Source: Sesamum alatum (Eukaryota > Streptophyta > Magnoliopsida > Lamiales > Pedaliaceae). From it: DNA of 64,000 nucleotides. This document shows, piece after piece, positions 9,670 through 20,840 of this stretch. The translations under genes and the position numbers were made by a program. The stretch covers positions 13,846,136 through 13,910,135 of the forward strand of contig JACGWO010000013.1 in NCBI GenBank assembly GCA_034509735.1, read 5' to 3'. The notes below the pieces were generated by a model. The model did no database searches. It was not told the DNA's origin and saw only the letters and a program-made list of their open reading frames with translations. Each line of letters starts with the position of its first letter. Positions within the stretch are counted from its first letter, which is position 1.

Positions 9670-12055
9670 CCGGTTCGGTGTATAGGCCTAGAATTCTATG
9701 TGCTATGTGCGTTTAAGCATGATAAACGTGTTTTAATTTACGTTTATAGCATGTTTATCGTAGATATTTATTGGCGTTTAATTTTGCATGGGATTTTGGA
9801 TCTTGGTTTTCTTGAATGTGTTTATACATGTTCTAGGGTTTTATTTATCTTGTGGTTCAGAAAAATTGCATGAAAAATCGAAAAGAAGTGAAAAACGGCG
9901 AACCGGCAGCAGCAGCACGCTGGCCGCGCGCACAGGGCGCGGCCGGGCGCGCGTGCAGGCAGGGGCCTGCGCGCGCCCGGCCAGCGCGCCCAGCGTGCGC
10001 GGACAGCGTGCGCGCTGTGCCGGCCGCGCGCGCAGGCATGGGCGCCTGCGCGCGTGCGCGCGCGCGCGCAAGCGCTAGGCGCAGGCGCGCGCTGGGCGCG
10101 CAGGCAGAGGAGCCTGCGCGCGCGCGCGCGCGCCTGGCCGGCCGGCTGTGCCGTTTTCCGTTTCTCTCCCGTTTTTGGCTCGTTTTTCAAAACTGTTTTT
10201 ACTGTATTATTTTTATGATATTTTCTGCATTATTCTGAACCCGTTGACTTAGAATATTTATTTTTTGAGATTTGGAATTTTCTAAAATAAATATTGCTTG
10301 GTTGATGAGGAAAGGGTTTCCTAACAAGATTTAATTTTTGCAATGGTTGCACCAATGATCAAAATTCACATGTGAAATTTCGCAATAATTTCTGCGTTTT
10401 ATGATGTTGGACATCATGGTTATTTTATGGCTTGAGTATGAGTAGATCTTGACATGTATTAATATTGCACGAATGTTGGATTTTGGAATTCTTGAATAAA
10501 TGGGCATATTCTTGAATTGTTGATTTTTGTGTTTCAGAAAAATTTGATTTTTCTGTATAATTCTGGGAATTTTTCTTAATTAATTAACTTGGGGCATTTT
10601 AATTTTGGTTGAGATTTTATATTTCATAGAATTAATATTGCCTTGTTAATTATAAAAAAGGTTTTTCCAACAAAAATCGTTGTGCATAGGTTGCACTATT
10701 ATCCAATGTTTGGTGTGGATATTTTACATGTAGTTTCTGCATTTATTTTATGGTATGGATTATCATGGATGTTGGTATAGCATATTTTACGTGGGATATG
10801 TATTTGTGCTATTTGTGTTAATTGATTTGACAAAGGATGATCACAAAGCCCCTAGACCGCATGTATGGTTTATTTACATTTATTTGTTGGGTTGTGGCCT
10901 GTGTGCCTCTTTATTTTCCTCTCTGTCTCTCTTCTAGTGCCTTGGAATAATAAGGCTTTCTCTCTCCCTCTCAATGTACTCCCCCCAAATGTTTAATTGG
11001 GGTTTCTTATTTTATGATGTAATGAGAGTAGAATTAGTGGTGAGGTTTTATTCTTTTTTATAAATAAAAGCTGCAAGAGAAGATAAGCCCAAGGTGTTGG
11101 AGGCCCATGGAGGTTGCCATCAGATGGCCCACGGAGGATCCATGGAGAAGAAGCCCGGTGTAGGCCCACGATGGAGAGCCCAAGAAGATAAAGAGGACTT
11201 ACAAGGCCCATTGCATGTAATGGGTTATTAAAACTTGTAATAGTGTAGGGCCTACCCTTAGATTGACCATAGATCCACTGCGGGCTCAGTGGGTCGCATA
11301 AGTTTGGGCTTGTGATCATCCTACAGGGGCGTGCTAGGCTTTATTTTGCATGCGATGCGTATTAATTGCTTATGATTATTCTATATGCTTTATGTATGGT
11401 TACATTCACGCTTAGAATATTTCTGCCATAACGCACGCAATGCAATACTTAATATGTGATGAGGTCTCGTTCTATCAAAACTCTCACTTGGTTAAACCAA
11501 GTTAAATATAGACCCTTAATAAATGGACTAGGACTCTGGGAGTCTGTCCAAGCCTTCCATCCATGGCAAAAGTGAGGAAGATCTTTTAGGTCGATAGCGT
11601 GGTCTCACGAGTCGTGGCACGACTATCGTGCTTAAAAGAAGCTGCACTTTGTCATGAACGATGAGTAGACTACTGTTACCTGTCTCACGAGTCGTGGAGG
11701 TAGCAGTGAGTTTATGAATCGGTTGATTGGGTCGGGTCTAACGCCCGAATAACGTGATTCGCTTGGAGTCCTCGGGATCACGTGAAAGGGTGAGGCAATT
11801 ATCTTGGGAATCTCGTGGAACGAGAATGGTATGGAATACCTCCCACGGGTTCTTTTCCCATGCGAATCGTAAAAGCGGGGTATGGGGGAGATCGCTGTGG
11901 ATCCCGAGCCCACTAGGAAAGGATTTCCCGAAAACAACGTTTGAGAGTGCCGTGTTTTCGTAGAAATAGTGGGAGAGGTTAAGGACTAAAGACCGAGACT
12001 TAACCAAAATATTACTTCATTCTGCTTATTATTTTCTGTTTCATATATGTTGTGA
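9670..12055 (+). other. 5' leader of element A (no gene)
   Basis: About 2.4 kb without a supported gene. In order: GC-rich tract (9897-10155); AT-rich DNA; a pyrimidine run ending in AG at 10936-10937 that resembles a splice acceptor; the block with GCGGGCTCAGTGGGTCGCAT (11280-11299); paired dyad motifs (11603-11617 and 11683-11697); and TAGAAATA (11961-11968) where other copies have the TATA box TATAAATA. Confidence 0.8.
9897..10155 (+). repeat. GC-rich hairpin array in leader of element A
   Basis: About 260 bases of CG-alternating DNA. Short inverted repeats have the pattern GCAGGC, purine-rich loop, GCCTGC: near 9955 (loop AGG), 10034 (loop ATGGGC) and 10101 (loop AGAGGA). Each is followed by a run of CG dinucleotides. 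The same module is found in B, C and D. Confidence 0.75.
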
Positions 12056-12860
12056 ATGTCTAAGAATCCACCAAACACATCACTAAGAGGCTCATTAAAA
12101 GGGAACCAATTAGACGAATTGACTGCGAAATCTTAAGATGGTCTTAGATTTCCAGAACCTTAACTCACATACCGGAATGAGGACGTTCCTCAGCCCTTGC
12201 CGGAGGGGTCGACAACTAAGCCAACGCTTGGCGTTCAAAAGTTGAAGGATGACCACCGACAAGTAGGATATAATGATGTTGGCTCAAACTATGCTTCGTT
12301 TGCATCATGTCTATATGGTCTTGGACCAGCATGTGGGGTAAAATGCAACGAAGGCATGTTTGGAGCTAAGATGACGGAAGGGATGTCGGTACAAAGAACA
12401 TGGAGTGATGATGCAATCCCTAGTGGAGAAGCTCAAAAGACCTCCACGTCAGTCTTAGAGACGTACATTGACATGATCCTTCAGTCTCTTCCTTCCTCCT
12501 ACGAACCATTAATTATCAACATGAATGAGTTTAGAAAAGATCTTCATAGGTTGGTAATTATGTCGGTCTAGTACGAGGCAACGATTGCAAAATCTGCGCC
12601 GTTGGTACTAGTAGGAGAGGCTTCAACCTCCATAGCGAAAGGCAAGGGTGCCAGACGCTAAAAGAGGAAGAAGGGTAAGGTAACATCAACTATTGCAGCA
12701 CTTCAAGTGTTGTTCCTTTACAACACAAGGTGGAGGTAAAGGAAAGAGCAAAAGGTTCAAGCAGTCAATAGATTCTAAGAACGTAAGCATTTACTGTCGT
12801 AAAAAGGGCCATTGGAAAGGGGAGTATTCTAAACCCCTCTCCAATGTAGGTAAAATTTGA
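12056..12860 (+). pseudogene. Decayed copia gag of element A
   Basis: Starts at the expected ATG (MSKNPPNTS) but reaches a stop after 26 codons. Homology with D gag continues in changing frames: 12197-12571 keeps an FGAKMTEGMSVQ segment and an ETYIDMILQSLPSSYEP segment, matching D residues around 115-175. The zinc knuckle near 12785-12835 reads IYCRKKGHWKGEYSK, with the first and last cysteines damaged. Many indels; no functional Gag possible. Confidence 0.88.
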
Positions 12861-15195
12861 TATTGAGTATTGACATGATCACTTTTACTCTATTTGGTAT
12901 TTGATACCATTCCTATCACTAATCTGCGGGTGGTTTGCAGAAAGTGAATAAGGACTTAAAAAGCCAAGAACAGTTCTAGGATTCAACAATGGCAAGGTCC
13001 ATTGATGAAAAGGACTAGAGACTTGTTAGGCCCATAATCGTGATCATGTTAGGTTAATATAGGAATTACGTAATCTAGCTTGATCAAAAGTATGTCTCTT
13101 TGTTGGACAAAGGTTTTATTACATACATATTTGATCAAACAAAATTATTGAATATTGATTCATGTTTGCTAGTGTTTGTACGTAAATTCCTAAAATACCA
13201 TCCTATAAAAGGTTTATGGATACTCAAAATTCAAATTATTTAAATGGATTAATCAAGACCAACTTACAGATTTGGCATCTACAACAGCTAGGACGTTTCT
13301 TCTTATTAAAAGATAAGTAAATTGGAAAGTTCGATGAATCTAGAAATAGATGATTCGAATCGACTAAATTTACAAGTCTTTTATGAAGAAGAAAGTCCGA
13401 AAGCTCTTTGTTGGACAAAGTATGCTTGCCAAATAGTCTATTGGAAGGGAGCCAATAAGACAACTGTAGGTTACTAATACACAAGACCATAAGAGGGTTC
13501 AAAAGTCTAAAGATCCCATAGGAGGTTTGGGAATTAGACTTAAGGAGGTGAACCATAAATGGTTGCAAAATTAAACCTGTTTCGATAGGATCGAAAAGGC
13601 CGTGTATTTAGTGGGAGCCCTTGAGCATCCAAGTTGAGAATGGAATTCTCAATGAAACATTTCCTATAAAGGCCAAATATGACGGTCTATGATAAAGGGA
13701 ATGATCGAATCTCGTTGGACGAAGATCCATCGAAGTTTCGCCCAATTACCTTAGCCCGTGTAGACGTAGACTCAAAATTGCCAACGTAAGGAACATGGCA
13801 CTTTGCTAGGAGTCAAGCACAAGGAGCCATGGTTTGGCAAGCCTATGTCCCGACAAAGTTCTTGAGCATGTAGAAGGATCCTACATACGTCAAGGGACTA
13901 GTGGGAGGCAAATTAGACTCGGTGTCTGGTTTGTGTAGGTTGACGACAGAATAATGCTAAAACGTTGCTTATAATTGCATTTCTATCTTAAATTGATCAT
14001 ATTCCAAGTCCCCTTAAGAACGAACCCGAATGTCGTAAAAGGTACGAGTGATCGGGATATGTTCGGTCAAATTTGGATAGTAATCCAAATGACCTGCGGA
14101 ATGTGATGTTGGACATCGTAGTAGGATTTATGGAGAGGAGCCATAGAATCCACTAGGAAATTCAAACAAGGTTTGAAACACCGCATAACTGGAATATTCG
14201 TTTTGACGAGCTCATACGGAGCATGACTCGGTCTTAAACGACGTAGGTGATCAGTGGGAGTAGAAATGGCGTTCCAAGTGTTTAAGTGTGTAATGTCTTG
14301 ATTCATGGATGAATTCAAGGCATTAGGAATCACTAAAACTCAAACTGTAACTCACGAAAATTCTCGATGACATTTTAGGGATCCCACATACATATCATGA
14401 ATTGAGCTTTTCAAAGACTCAATCATGGTGGACTGATGAGAAAAACTCATATATGTAGAGGGACAAGTTGTTCGAGACTCAGTCATAGTAAGACTGATGA
14501 GAAAACTTGGATACTATGCATAAAGCATCAAGCCATTCAAGACTTAGTCACGGTGGACTAATGAGAAGGCTTGGACTAATGAGAAGGCTTGGATGTTGAG
14601 TATCCCCTACGTCTTAACCCTAGGCAAACATATGATATGTTTACTCGGTGCATAGGAACCGATGTTGAGAGTGCTTCTAGCATGGCTCAACATAAATCGG
14701 TAATGCACTGAGGGGTTGAAGACAGCAATCAAAGAACGATCCTTAGTACCTGAATAAGGACTAAAGATGTGTTCATGATGCACCGTCTGTTGAGAGTTGC
14801 TTTGGAAGGCTAAAGCGATACTAGCTTCCAGAGCATAAGTGAAAACCAGTTAGTCTCAAAGGTATGCACAGTCAGGCCCAATGACGAGTGCATCGGATAG
14901 TGGTCACTGATGAAGACCGCGTCCATAGGATGGACGTGGCGCCTAGCACGACCAAGCCATGTTTGCCTATATGGCAGGCAACTTGGCTATGGGAGTATTG
15001 GCACGAGATCTCATCACAAGATCCACGAAAATATTCTTAGACAACCACCATCTCTAAGAGGCAATGGTGGATAGAGGTAACACGGTTAGACCGTATTGCT
15101 TCGCAAGGAAATATAAGCGGACTCACAATACCTTAGTCGGTATCGTAGATTACTCATACTCAGAGGATTCTGAACAAAGTGGGTAATTGACTTAT
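12861..15195 (+). pseudogene. Decayed copia pol of element A
   Basis: No long frame survives, but landmarks appear in the right order: a pre-integrase segment (a LeuAspLysValCysLeuPro-like stretch near 13420-13440, matching GQSRLA in D), the end of integrase (HGLASLCP...YVKGLVGGKLDSVSG-like, 13825-13935), RNase H (14790-14900) and the HHRSKHI region (15004-15060). The RT catalytic motifs cannot be found. The region is shorter than in D and contains a small tandem repeat (14407-14592) absent from D. Minus-strand ORFs here (for example 13236-13568) are shadows. Confidence 0.75.
14407..14592 (+). repeat. Degenerate tandem repeat in element A pol region
   Basis: Three units of about 60 bases share CAAGACTCAGTCATGGTGG-like sequence followed by ACTGATGAGAAAA and CTTGGAT; the last is followed by a partial unit (GACTAATGAGAAGGCTTGGA, repeated at once). 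No equivalent is seen in B or D, so it arose in the A lineage. Confidence 0.7.
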
Positions 15196-15200
15196 TGGTC

Positions 15201-15210
15201 AAGTGGGAGA
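15201..15210 (+). other. Polypurine tract of element A
   Basis: AAGTGGGAGA, one base before the 3' LTR; identical in B and D. It is the plus-strand priming site for reverse transcription. Confidence 0.9.
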
Positions 15211-15211
15211 T

Positions 15212-17530
15212 TGTTAGAATAGGTGACCAGAAAGTCAATGGTATTGGCTGTTCTGAGAACCATTCGTCAATCTGTGAACAAGTAATATTATGTTAATGAA
15301 TGTAGTAAGGATTCATAGGCATGAGTTTGTTGTACTTACTGCTTGCATCGATACGATGTCACAACAAACGCCCACAGACTGAAATAACATTTCGGGAAAT
15401 TGGAACTACGCTTGGAGGTAGGTTCATGAAATCAGTTTCGCCGAATTAGTCTGAAATACTCCAAGTCAAAGGAATCTCGAGACAGGGCATCGAGAATCCA
15501 TTTGAGACTTGCACTAAGCATCTGCTGTCGTGTTTCATCGACGGGTGACGAGGATCGTCTAAGCAGTGTTAGTGGGTCGGCCTGCTGGGGAGCGGCCGAC
15601 TGAGGTGACTCGCGGGAATCGTCATATAGAAGCTACTCGGGCTTGGTCGGTATGACTCGTATTCCCGGTTCCGATAGTACGGGATTAGTCCTCGGACTTG
15701 AGGATCACGGCAGTCCCCTACATACTAAGGCTGTATCTTGGATCTGGTGAAATTTGACCGATTATATCACATGGTCATCATAAGCCTCGTCCAGTGCAGT
15801 CGGAGTATGTAAGAACGGTGAATTCCAAGATAGGATCTGTCCCCTGTCAAAGGATATGACAGCAAGATCTCCTATGCGCTCGGAGATGGTTTAGACTCAC
15901 AAAGTCTATGGCCATAGCACTTGATGTAGTGGGAAAGGATTTCCTACGTCGAGTTAAACCTATCTCGAGCATTATGCATAGTTGCCTAGTCAACGATGGG
16001 AACCGACCCCTAGACTAAAGGCCGGGAGACAGGCGACAGTAGGACCGTACCCGTACGTATCGAGCGTCGGTAGGACCGCACCTGCGTATAACTCGGAGCC
16101 TAAATGTTCACACCATAAATTCACCTAGTCTCTAGTGCCATGGACCGTTGCTAGATGGCCACCCATGGTAACGGACTACTTTAGTTATGAAATAATGAAA
16201 AGTAGGTCCAAGTCTAGCTGAAAGGTGAACCTAAAGAGTCACACCCGCTACACCAAATGAAAGGGAATTAATTTTGAATTAATTCCGGTAGAAGGTTTAA
16301 TTTAATGGAATTAAATTATACTTCTTGGAGATACAAGCCTCGATGTATTATTTGGAATAATCGGGCTTGAGTTCATAAATTAGATTTATGAATTTTACAA
16401 AGCATGGGCTTTCCTTTTAATTAGATTAAAAGGGTGAATTAATTAATTAATGGGCTTGGTATTAAATAGGATTTAATATAAAGTCCATGGACTATTTAAT
16501 TTGGAATTAAATAAAGTCCATTCCATTAATTAATTAATGGGCTTAGTATATTAAATAGGATTTAATATAAAGTCCATGGGACTATTTAATTTAGAATTAA
16601 ATAATCCCATTCTATGGAATTAATTAATGGGCTTGGTATTAAATAGGATTTAATATAAAGTCCATGGACTATTTAATTTGGAATTAAATAAAGTCCATTC
16701 CATTAATTAATGGGCTTAGTATATTAAATAGGATTTTAATATAAAGTCCATGGGAATATTTAATTTAGAATTAAATAGGCCCATTCCATAAAGCCCATCA
16801 AAATGGATGGACAAGATTTGATCTAGAGAATGATGAGATGAAGGGCCATGATTAATTTGACTTAATCAAAGCCTAATTTGACTAGGATTTGACTAGGTCA
16901 AAATCCTAGTCAAAGTGTGTCTCTTTGGAAGAGTTTGAGAAGGAATAGGAATTCCATCTTCTATAAATACTTAAAAAAACACACACTTACACCCAGTATT
17001 CTCTACAACTCTCATCTCTCAAATTCCCTCTCAAATTCGTCCACCCTCTTTCTTCTCTCCAAGAAATATACTTTGTTCTTCTTGATTTTATTCAAGTTAA
17101 GAACGTAAGAGACGCCGGTTGCGTTAATTGATAGCGTGTACCGATGTCTCTTCTCCCCAATGATTTTCTTGCTAGCACAAGGGTTCGTTGCTTTCCGGTG
17201 CAGCGAGTGAGATGATTTAGAGGGTCTCTTCTTGAGATCTTGGTGCAAAACGGGGAACAATGCATGTAGCCGAACGAAGACAAAACTACAACCGGGTAGG
17301 TTCTTTAATTATGGTTTTCGTTTCTAATTCTATGGCCTCCATGTTGTGTTTTATTGAACATGAGATACACCGAACGCCCGGGAGAATCAAGGGCACACCC
17401 CTTGATTCGTTTATGTATATTATGCATAGTTTAAATTCCATTTAATTATGCTTTGTAATTTTTATTACGCACTATTTCGCGCTTCCGCTATTCGCGTTAA
17501 TCTCCCGGGACGATCCACCGATTTCTTTCA
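15212..17530 (+). repeat. Element A 3' LTR (beta type)
   Basis: 2,319 bp, the same length as the 5' LTR. Differences noticed: 15745 (T against C at 7871), two near 16274-16290, one near 17324 and one near 17385. It contains the same 87-bp tandem array, W-boxes and TATA box (16962-16969). Confidence 0.95.
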
Positions 17531-17672
17531 TCAATAAGCCTGAAAAGCGAGAGTAGAGAACGGTATCAATAGGCTAGACTAGATGGAGAAAATAAAGCAA
17601 AATAGAATAACGGTTAGATCTAATTAAATTGTATAATTCTAATATCATAATAAGTCCCCGGCAACAGCGGCA
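17531..17672 (-). other. Athila-like leader and primer site, split by element A
   Basis: Starts with the TSD copy TCAAT (17531-17535). At 17655-17672 the minus strand reads TGCCGCTGTTGCCGGGGA, matching 16 of 18 bases of the tRNA-Asp primer site typical of Athila elements. This identifies the adjacent 17673-18557 as the 5' LTR of the gypsy element whose gag lies at 6062-7337. Confidence 0.75.
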
Positions 17673-18557
17673 AAAACTTGATGAACCAAAATCGCAAGTG
17701 CACTGTGTATCACGTAGTACTCAAGATGTCGATCCCACGGGGACTATTATGATTACTAGATTTACTCAATTTTGGTAGTCGGACCAAAATATACGAGTGA
17801 GGCAATTTATTGGATCATAAAGCAAGTGAATTGAAGCAAGAGGGTAGACAATAAGGTGTGATAGTCTAGAATCAAGTATCCCCGTAATGATCGATTAACG
17901 AACTTATCAAGAACTCCTTTCTACTCAACGTGATTAATCCGAAGGAAATCGTCTTAATGTCGTTACCACCCTCTTTCAAGTATGTGGAAATCCGTATTCC
18001 TTTAATTAATCTACCTATTTTCATGGAGATATAGTTAAATCGAACCCATTGAGATTATGACAATTATGAGATCCGCATAGAAATTAAGCATGCTTTCGCG
18101 GTTAATTCCAAGATTTAATCTCCGACTTTCTAACAAGGATTCACCTTTCAGTACTTCACTCAGTGTTTAAAATATGCAAACACGTGGCCAACATATTCAC
18201 AAGATAAATAAGTGCTCGAAATTTAAATCGGATCAACTCACACGAGATCGAAAAAGAAAACTAGAATAAATCCATTAATCTATCAAAGGGTTCAACATGA
18301 TCCTAGAACAAAAATTATACTCAGCCATAAAGTTAACGAAGAGGCAAAATAAATATATCGGAGAATACATCAAGTAAGGTGCTAAAAAGAGCAAAGGATT
18401 AGGAAGAACTATAATTCGATCGTCCTAGCCGTCTTGGAGCTTCCCCGACTTCTTCGTGTTCCTTCAAGCCTTGTATTTGTGCTGGCCTCCCCTCTTGGAG
18501 CTGCATCAACTGATCCTAGAAAAGAATTCTACTCAGCCACAAAGTTAACGAAGAGGC
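17673..18557 (-). repeat. Athila-like 5' LTR, truncated
   Basis: About 885 bases; 17860-18557 is nearly identical to 3131-3830. Its outer end is cut at GAGGC by the end of a gamma copia LTR, at exactly the same base as the left copy. Confidence 0.75.
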
Positions 18558-20734
18558 TGAAGGACAAGCGGATCCGCCCGGGAGCGTGAGCGGAAGCGAG
18601 AAAGCGAGGAAATAGTGCGTAAATTAAATCAATTCTAATTTAAAATACGAATCCCAAGGGTTGTGCCCTTGGGTGCTCAACCGGGCGTTCGATGTAGGAC
18701 GTGTAAATATTGAAAATGAATATTAAACACATAGGGCATACATAAATATATATAATTAATCAAAGCGTAATAAACCATTACCTTTGATTGTTTAGCGTAT
18801 GCTCCCGGCTACTTGCGTTGTTCCTTCTCCGGAATGCTCATGAAATCCAAACGTATGGATTCTCCAAAGGTAATCCACACCACACCGGAAGAAACACACG
18901 TTCTTCTTGCTAGAAAAGAACGGGTTTAAGAAGGAATCGGTTTAAGAGAAGAACACTATGAATTAGTCCTCTCTTAAAATTACTTTGTTCTTGTTCTTGA
19001 TTCAAAATCAAGTGAAGAACACAAGTGTAAGAGAGGGAGAGAGGGCCGAGAATTGAGAGAGAGGAGAGGGATTTTGTCTTCTCTTTTCCCTAGAAAATGA
19101 TGAATAATGAATCACTTATGCTTGGTGTTGTATATTCTAATATATATACATAATTAATGTGATTATTGGAATGTGTCTAGGTTCATCCAAGGATGTCTAG
19201 ATTCATTCCAATCAATCACCATCAATTCTTCAATCAAGCCTACCAAAATTTATGGTATGATCAAATCATACCAAAAGGGAAGAGATTGATTGGAGTTGAT
19301 TTGTCTCTTTCCAAAAGAGATAAGTTAACATACCACCTAGCATGAAACATGGCTGATTTTGCTTCCTCCAAGGGAGCATGTCGGCCATGTTTAATTAAGG
19401 CCTATTCCAAAATAGGAATTATTTTTCCTCTCGGTTATAATTTAACGGACCGGGTTTATCGTAATCCAAGTACGACGAACCCAATATTAAATTCAATTTA
19501 ATGTCCATTTAAATTATTCCCGTTGATCTTTTAATCCAATTAAAAGATCCAATGTCTCAACTTTCCATATTTAATCAAAAATCCAATTTACCGATTAAAC
19601 GAAAGCCCGATACAATATCGGCCTGTCCATCCAATGGACTTCCGTTAAGTAATCCAATTACTTATTTTATCCTTTGAGATAGACTCCAAGTCGATCTCTC
19701 AACCTCCTCGGTGATTTGTGTGTGACCCTTTAGGTTCACCCTCAGCTAGACTTGGGCCCGTCTCCCACAAGGGCCCGTTACCATGGGTGGCCGTCTAGCA
19801 ACGGTCCATGGCACTAGAGACTAGGTGAATTGGCGTGAACATTTAGGCGCCGATTCCGTACGGGTACGATCCTTCCGTCTACCGTCTCCCGGCCTTAGTC
19901 TAGGGTATGGAATTGGGCGTCGGTTCCTATCCTTGACTAGGCATCTATGGTTAATACTCGAGACCACGTATGCTTCATTGCGTCGACATAGGAAACCATT
20001 CCCTGTTCGACCAACCGCTGTGGCCATAGCTTCAAACAGCATGAACGTGTCTCCAAGTGCATAGGAGATACCTTTGTCACATACTGACGGGGGATAGATC
20101 CTCTTGTTGGAATCCACCGTCCTCGCTTTCAGACTGCCCTGGACAAGGCTTATGACAATCATCTTACAGAATGATTACCTCTAGCCAGATCCAAGATACA
20201 GCCGTCATGTGCACGCGACTGCCAAGATCCCTCAAGTCTGAGGATTACTCCCGTACTATCGGAACCGGGAAAATCCGATCATACCGACCAAGCTTCCAAG
20301 GCTTCCATATGATGATCCCCGCGAGTCAGTCCAGTCGGCTCAACCCCATTCGACCAACCCATCAAGATCGTGTAGGCGTCCCACGCCTGTCGCCGATGAT
20401 ACACGGCACTCATCCAATGAACACGACTCTTGACGCAAGTCTCAATAGGACTCTCGATGCCCTATCTCGATGCCCAACACTTAATCAATTGGTTTCATGA
20501 CCACCATCCAATGCGTGGCCCAACTGCACGAGTTGTTATCCATGGTCTGTGGGCTTTGTTGCGATATAAGTGAAACATCGTTTTAAACAAATGTGAAATG
20601 AGCGCAACAAAGTAAGAACCAGAAGTGAAAAATACTCATTTGATTCATCACATAATAATATTACATCTACATCAAGTTGTCGAATAGGTTACAAATTGCC
20701 AAACCTATTGGCTTTCTGGTCACCTATTCTAACA
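18558..20734 (-). repeat. Gamma LTR (3' LTR of a lost copia element)
   Basis: Minus-strand gamma LTR of 2,177 bp, preceded on its 5' side (20735 onward) by the polypurine tract and the last bases of a copia interior. It is therefore a genuine 3' LTR, not a solo LTR. The 3' flank is gypsy LTR (GAGGC). Confidence 0.88.
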
Positions 20735-20840
20735 ATCTCCCACTTGACCTAAAGCCAATCACCCATTGACCTCGAACCTGTTATTCAGATGGTGAGTATG
20801 GGCAACTTGCGACATGGGCTTAGCAAGTGGATCTATTATG
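20735..20840 (-). pseudogene. 106-bp stub of copia pol 3' end
   Basis: On the minus strand it carries the sequence equivalent to the C-terminal ADPLTKPMS region, the stop and the polypurine tract (GGTCAAGTGGGAGAT) found at the end of B and D. All other interior sequence has been lost between the two flanking gamma LTRs. Confidence 0.75.

Larger units (their letters stand above)
7338..17530 (+). mobile_element. Element A: complete beta-type copia, coding-dead
   Basis: A 10,193-bp LTR retrotransposon with identical-length LTRs (2,319 bp each), a perfect 5-bp target duplication (TCAAT), an intact primer site and an intact polypurine tract. By eye the LTRs differ at about five positions, implying recent insertion. 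The interior follows the order of D (leader, gag, protease, integrase, RT, RNase H) but is riddled with stops and indels and is about 0.8 kb shorter. It is inserted into the leader of a minus-strand Athila-like gypsy element. The cis elements needed for mobilisation are kept and the proteins are lost, so it is best read as a non-autonomous element moved in trans. Confidence 0.92.

Noticed and set aside
13236..13568. Minus-strand ORF of 110 codons inside element A.
   Set aside because: The plus strand here is decayed pre-integrase sequence in the expected order; the minus frame resembles nothing known.
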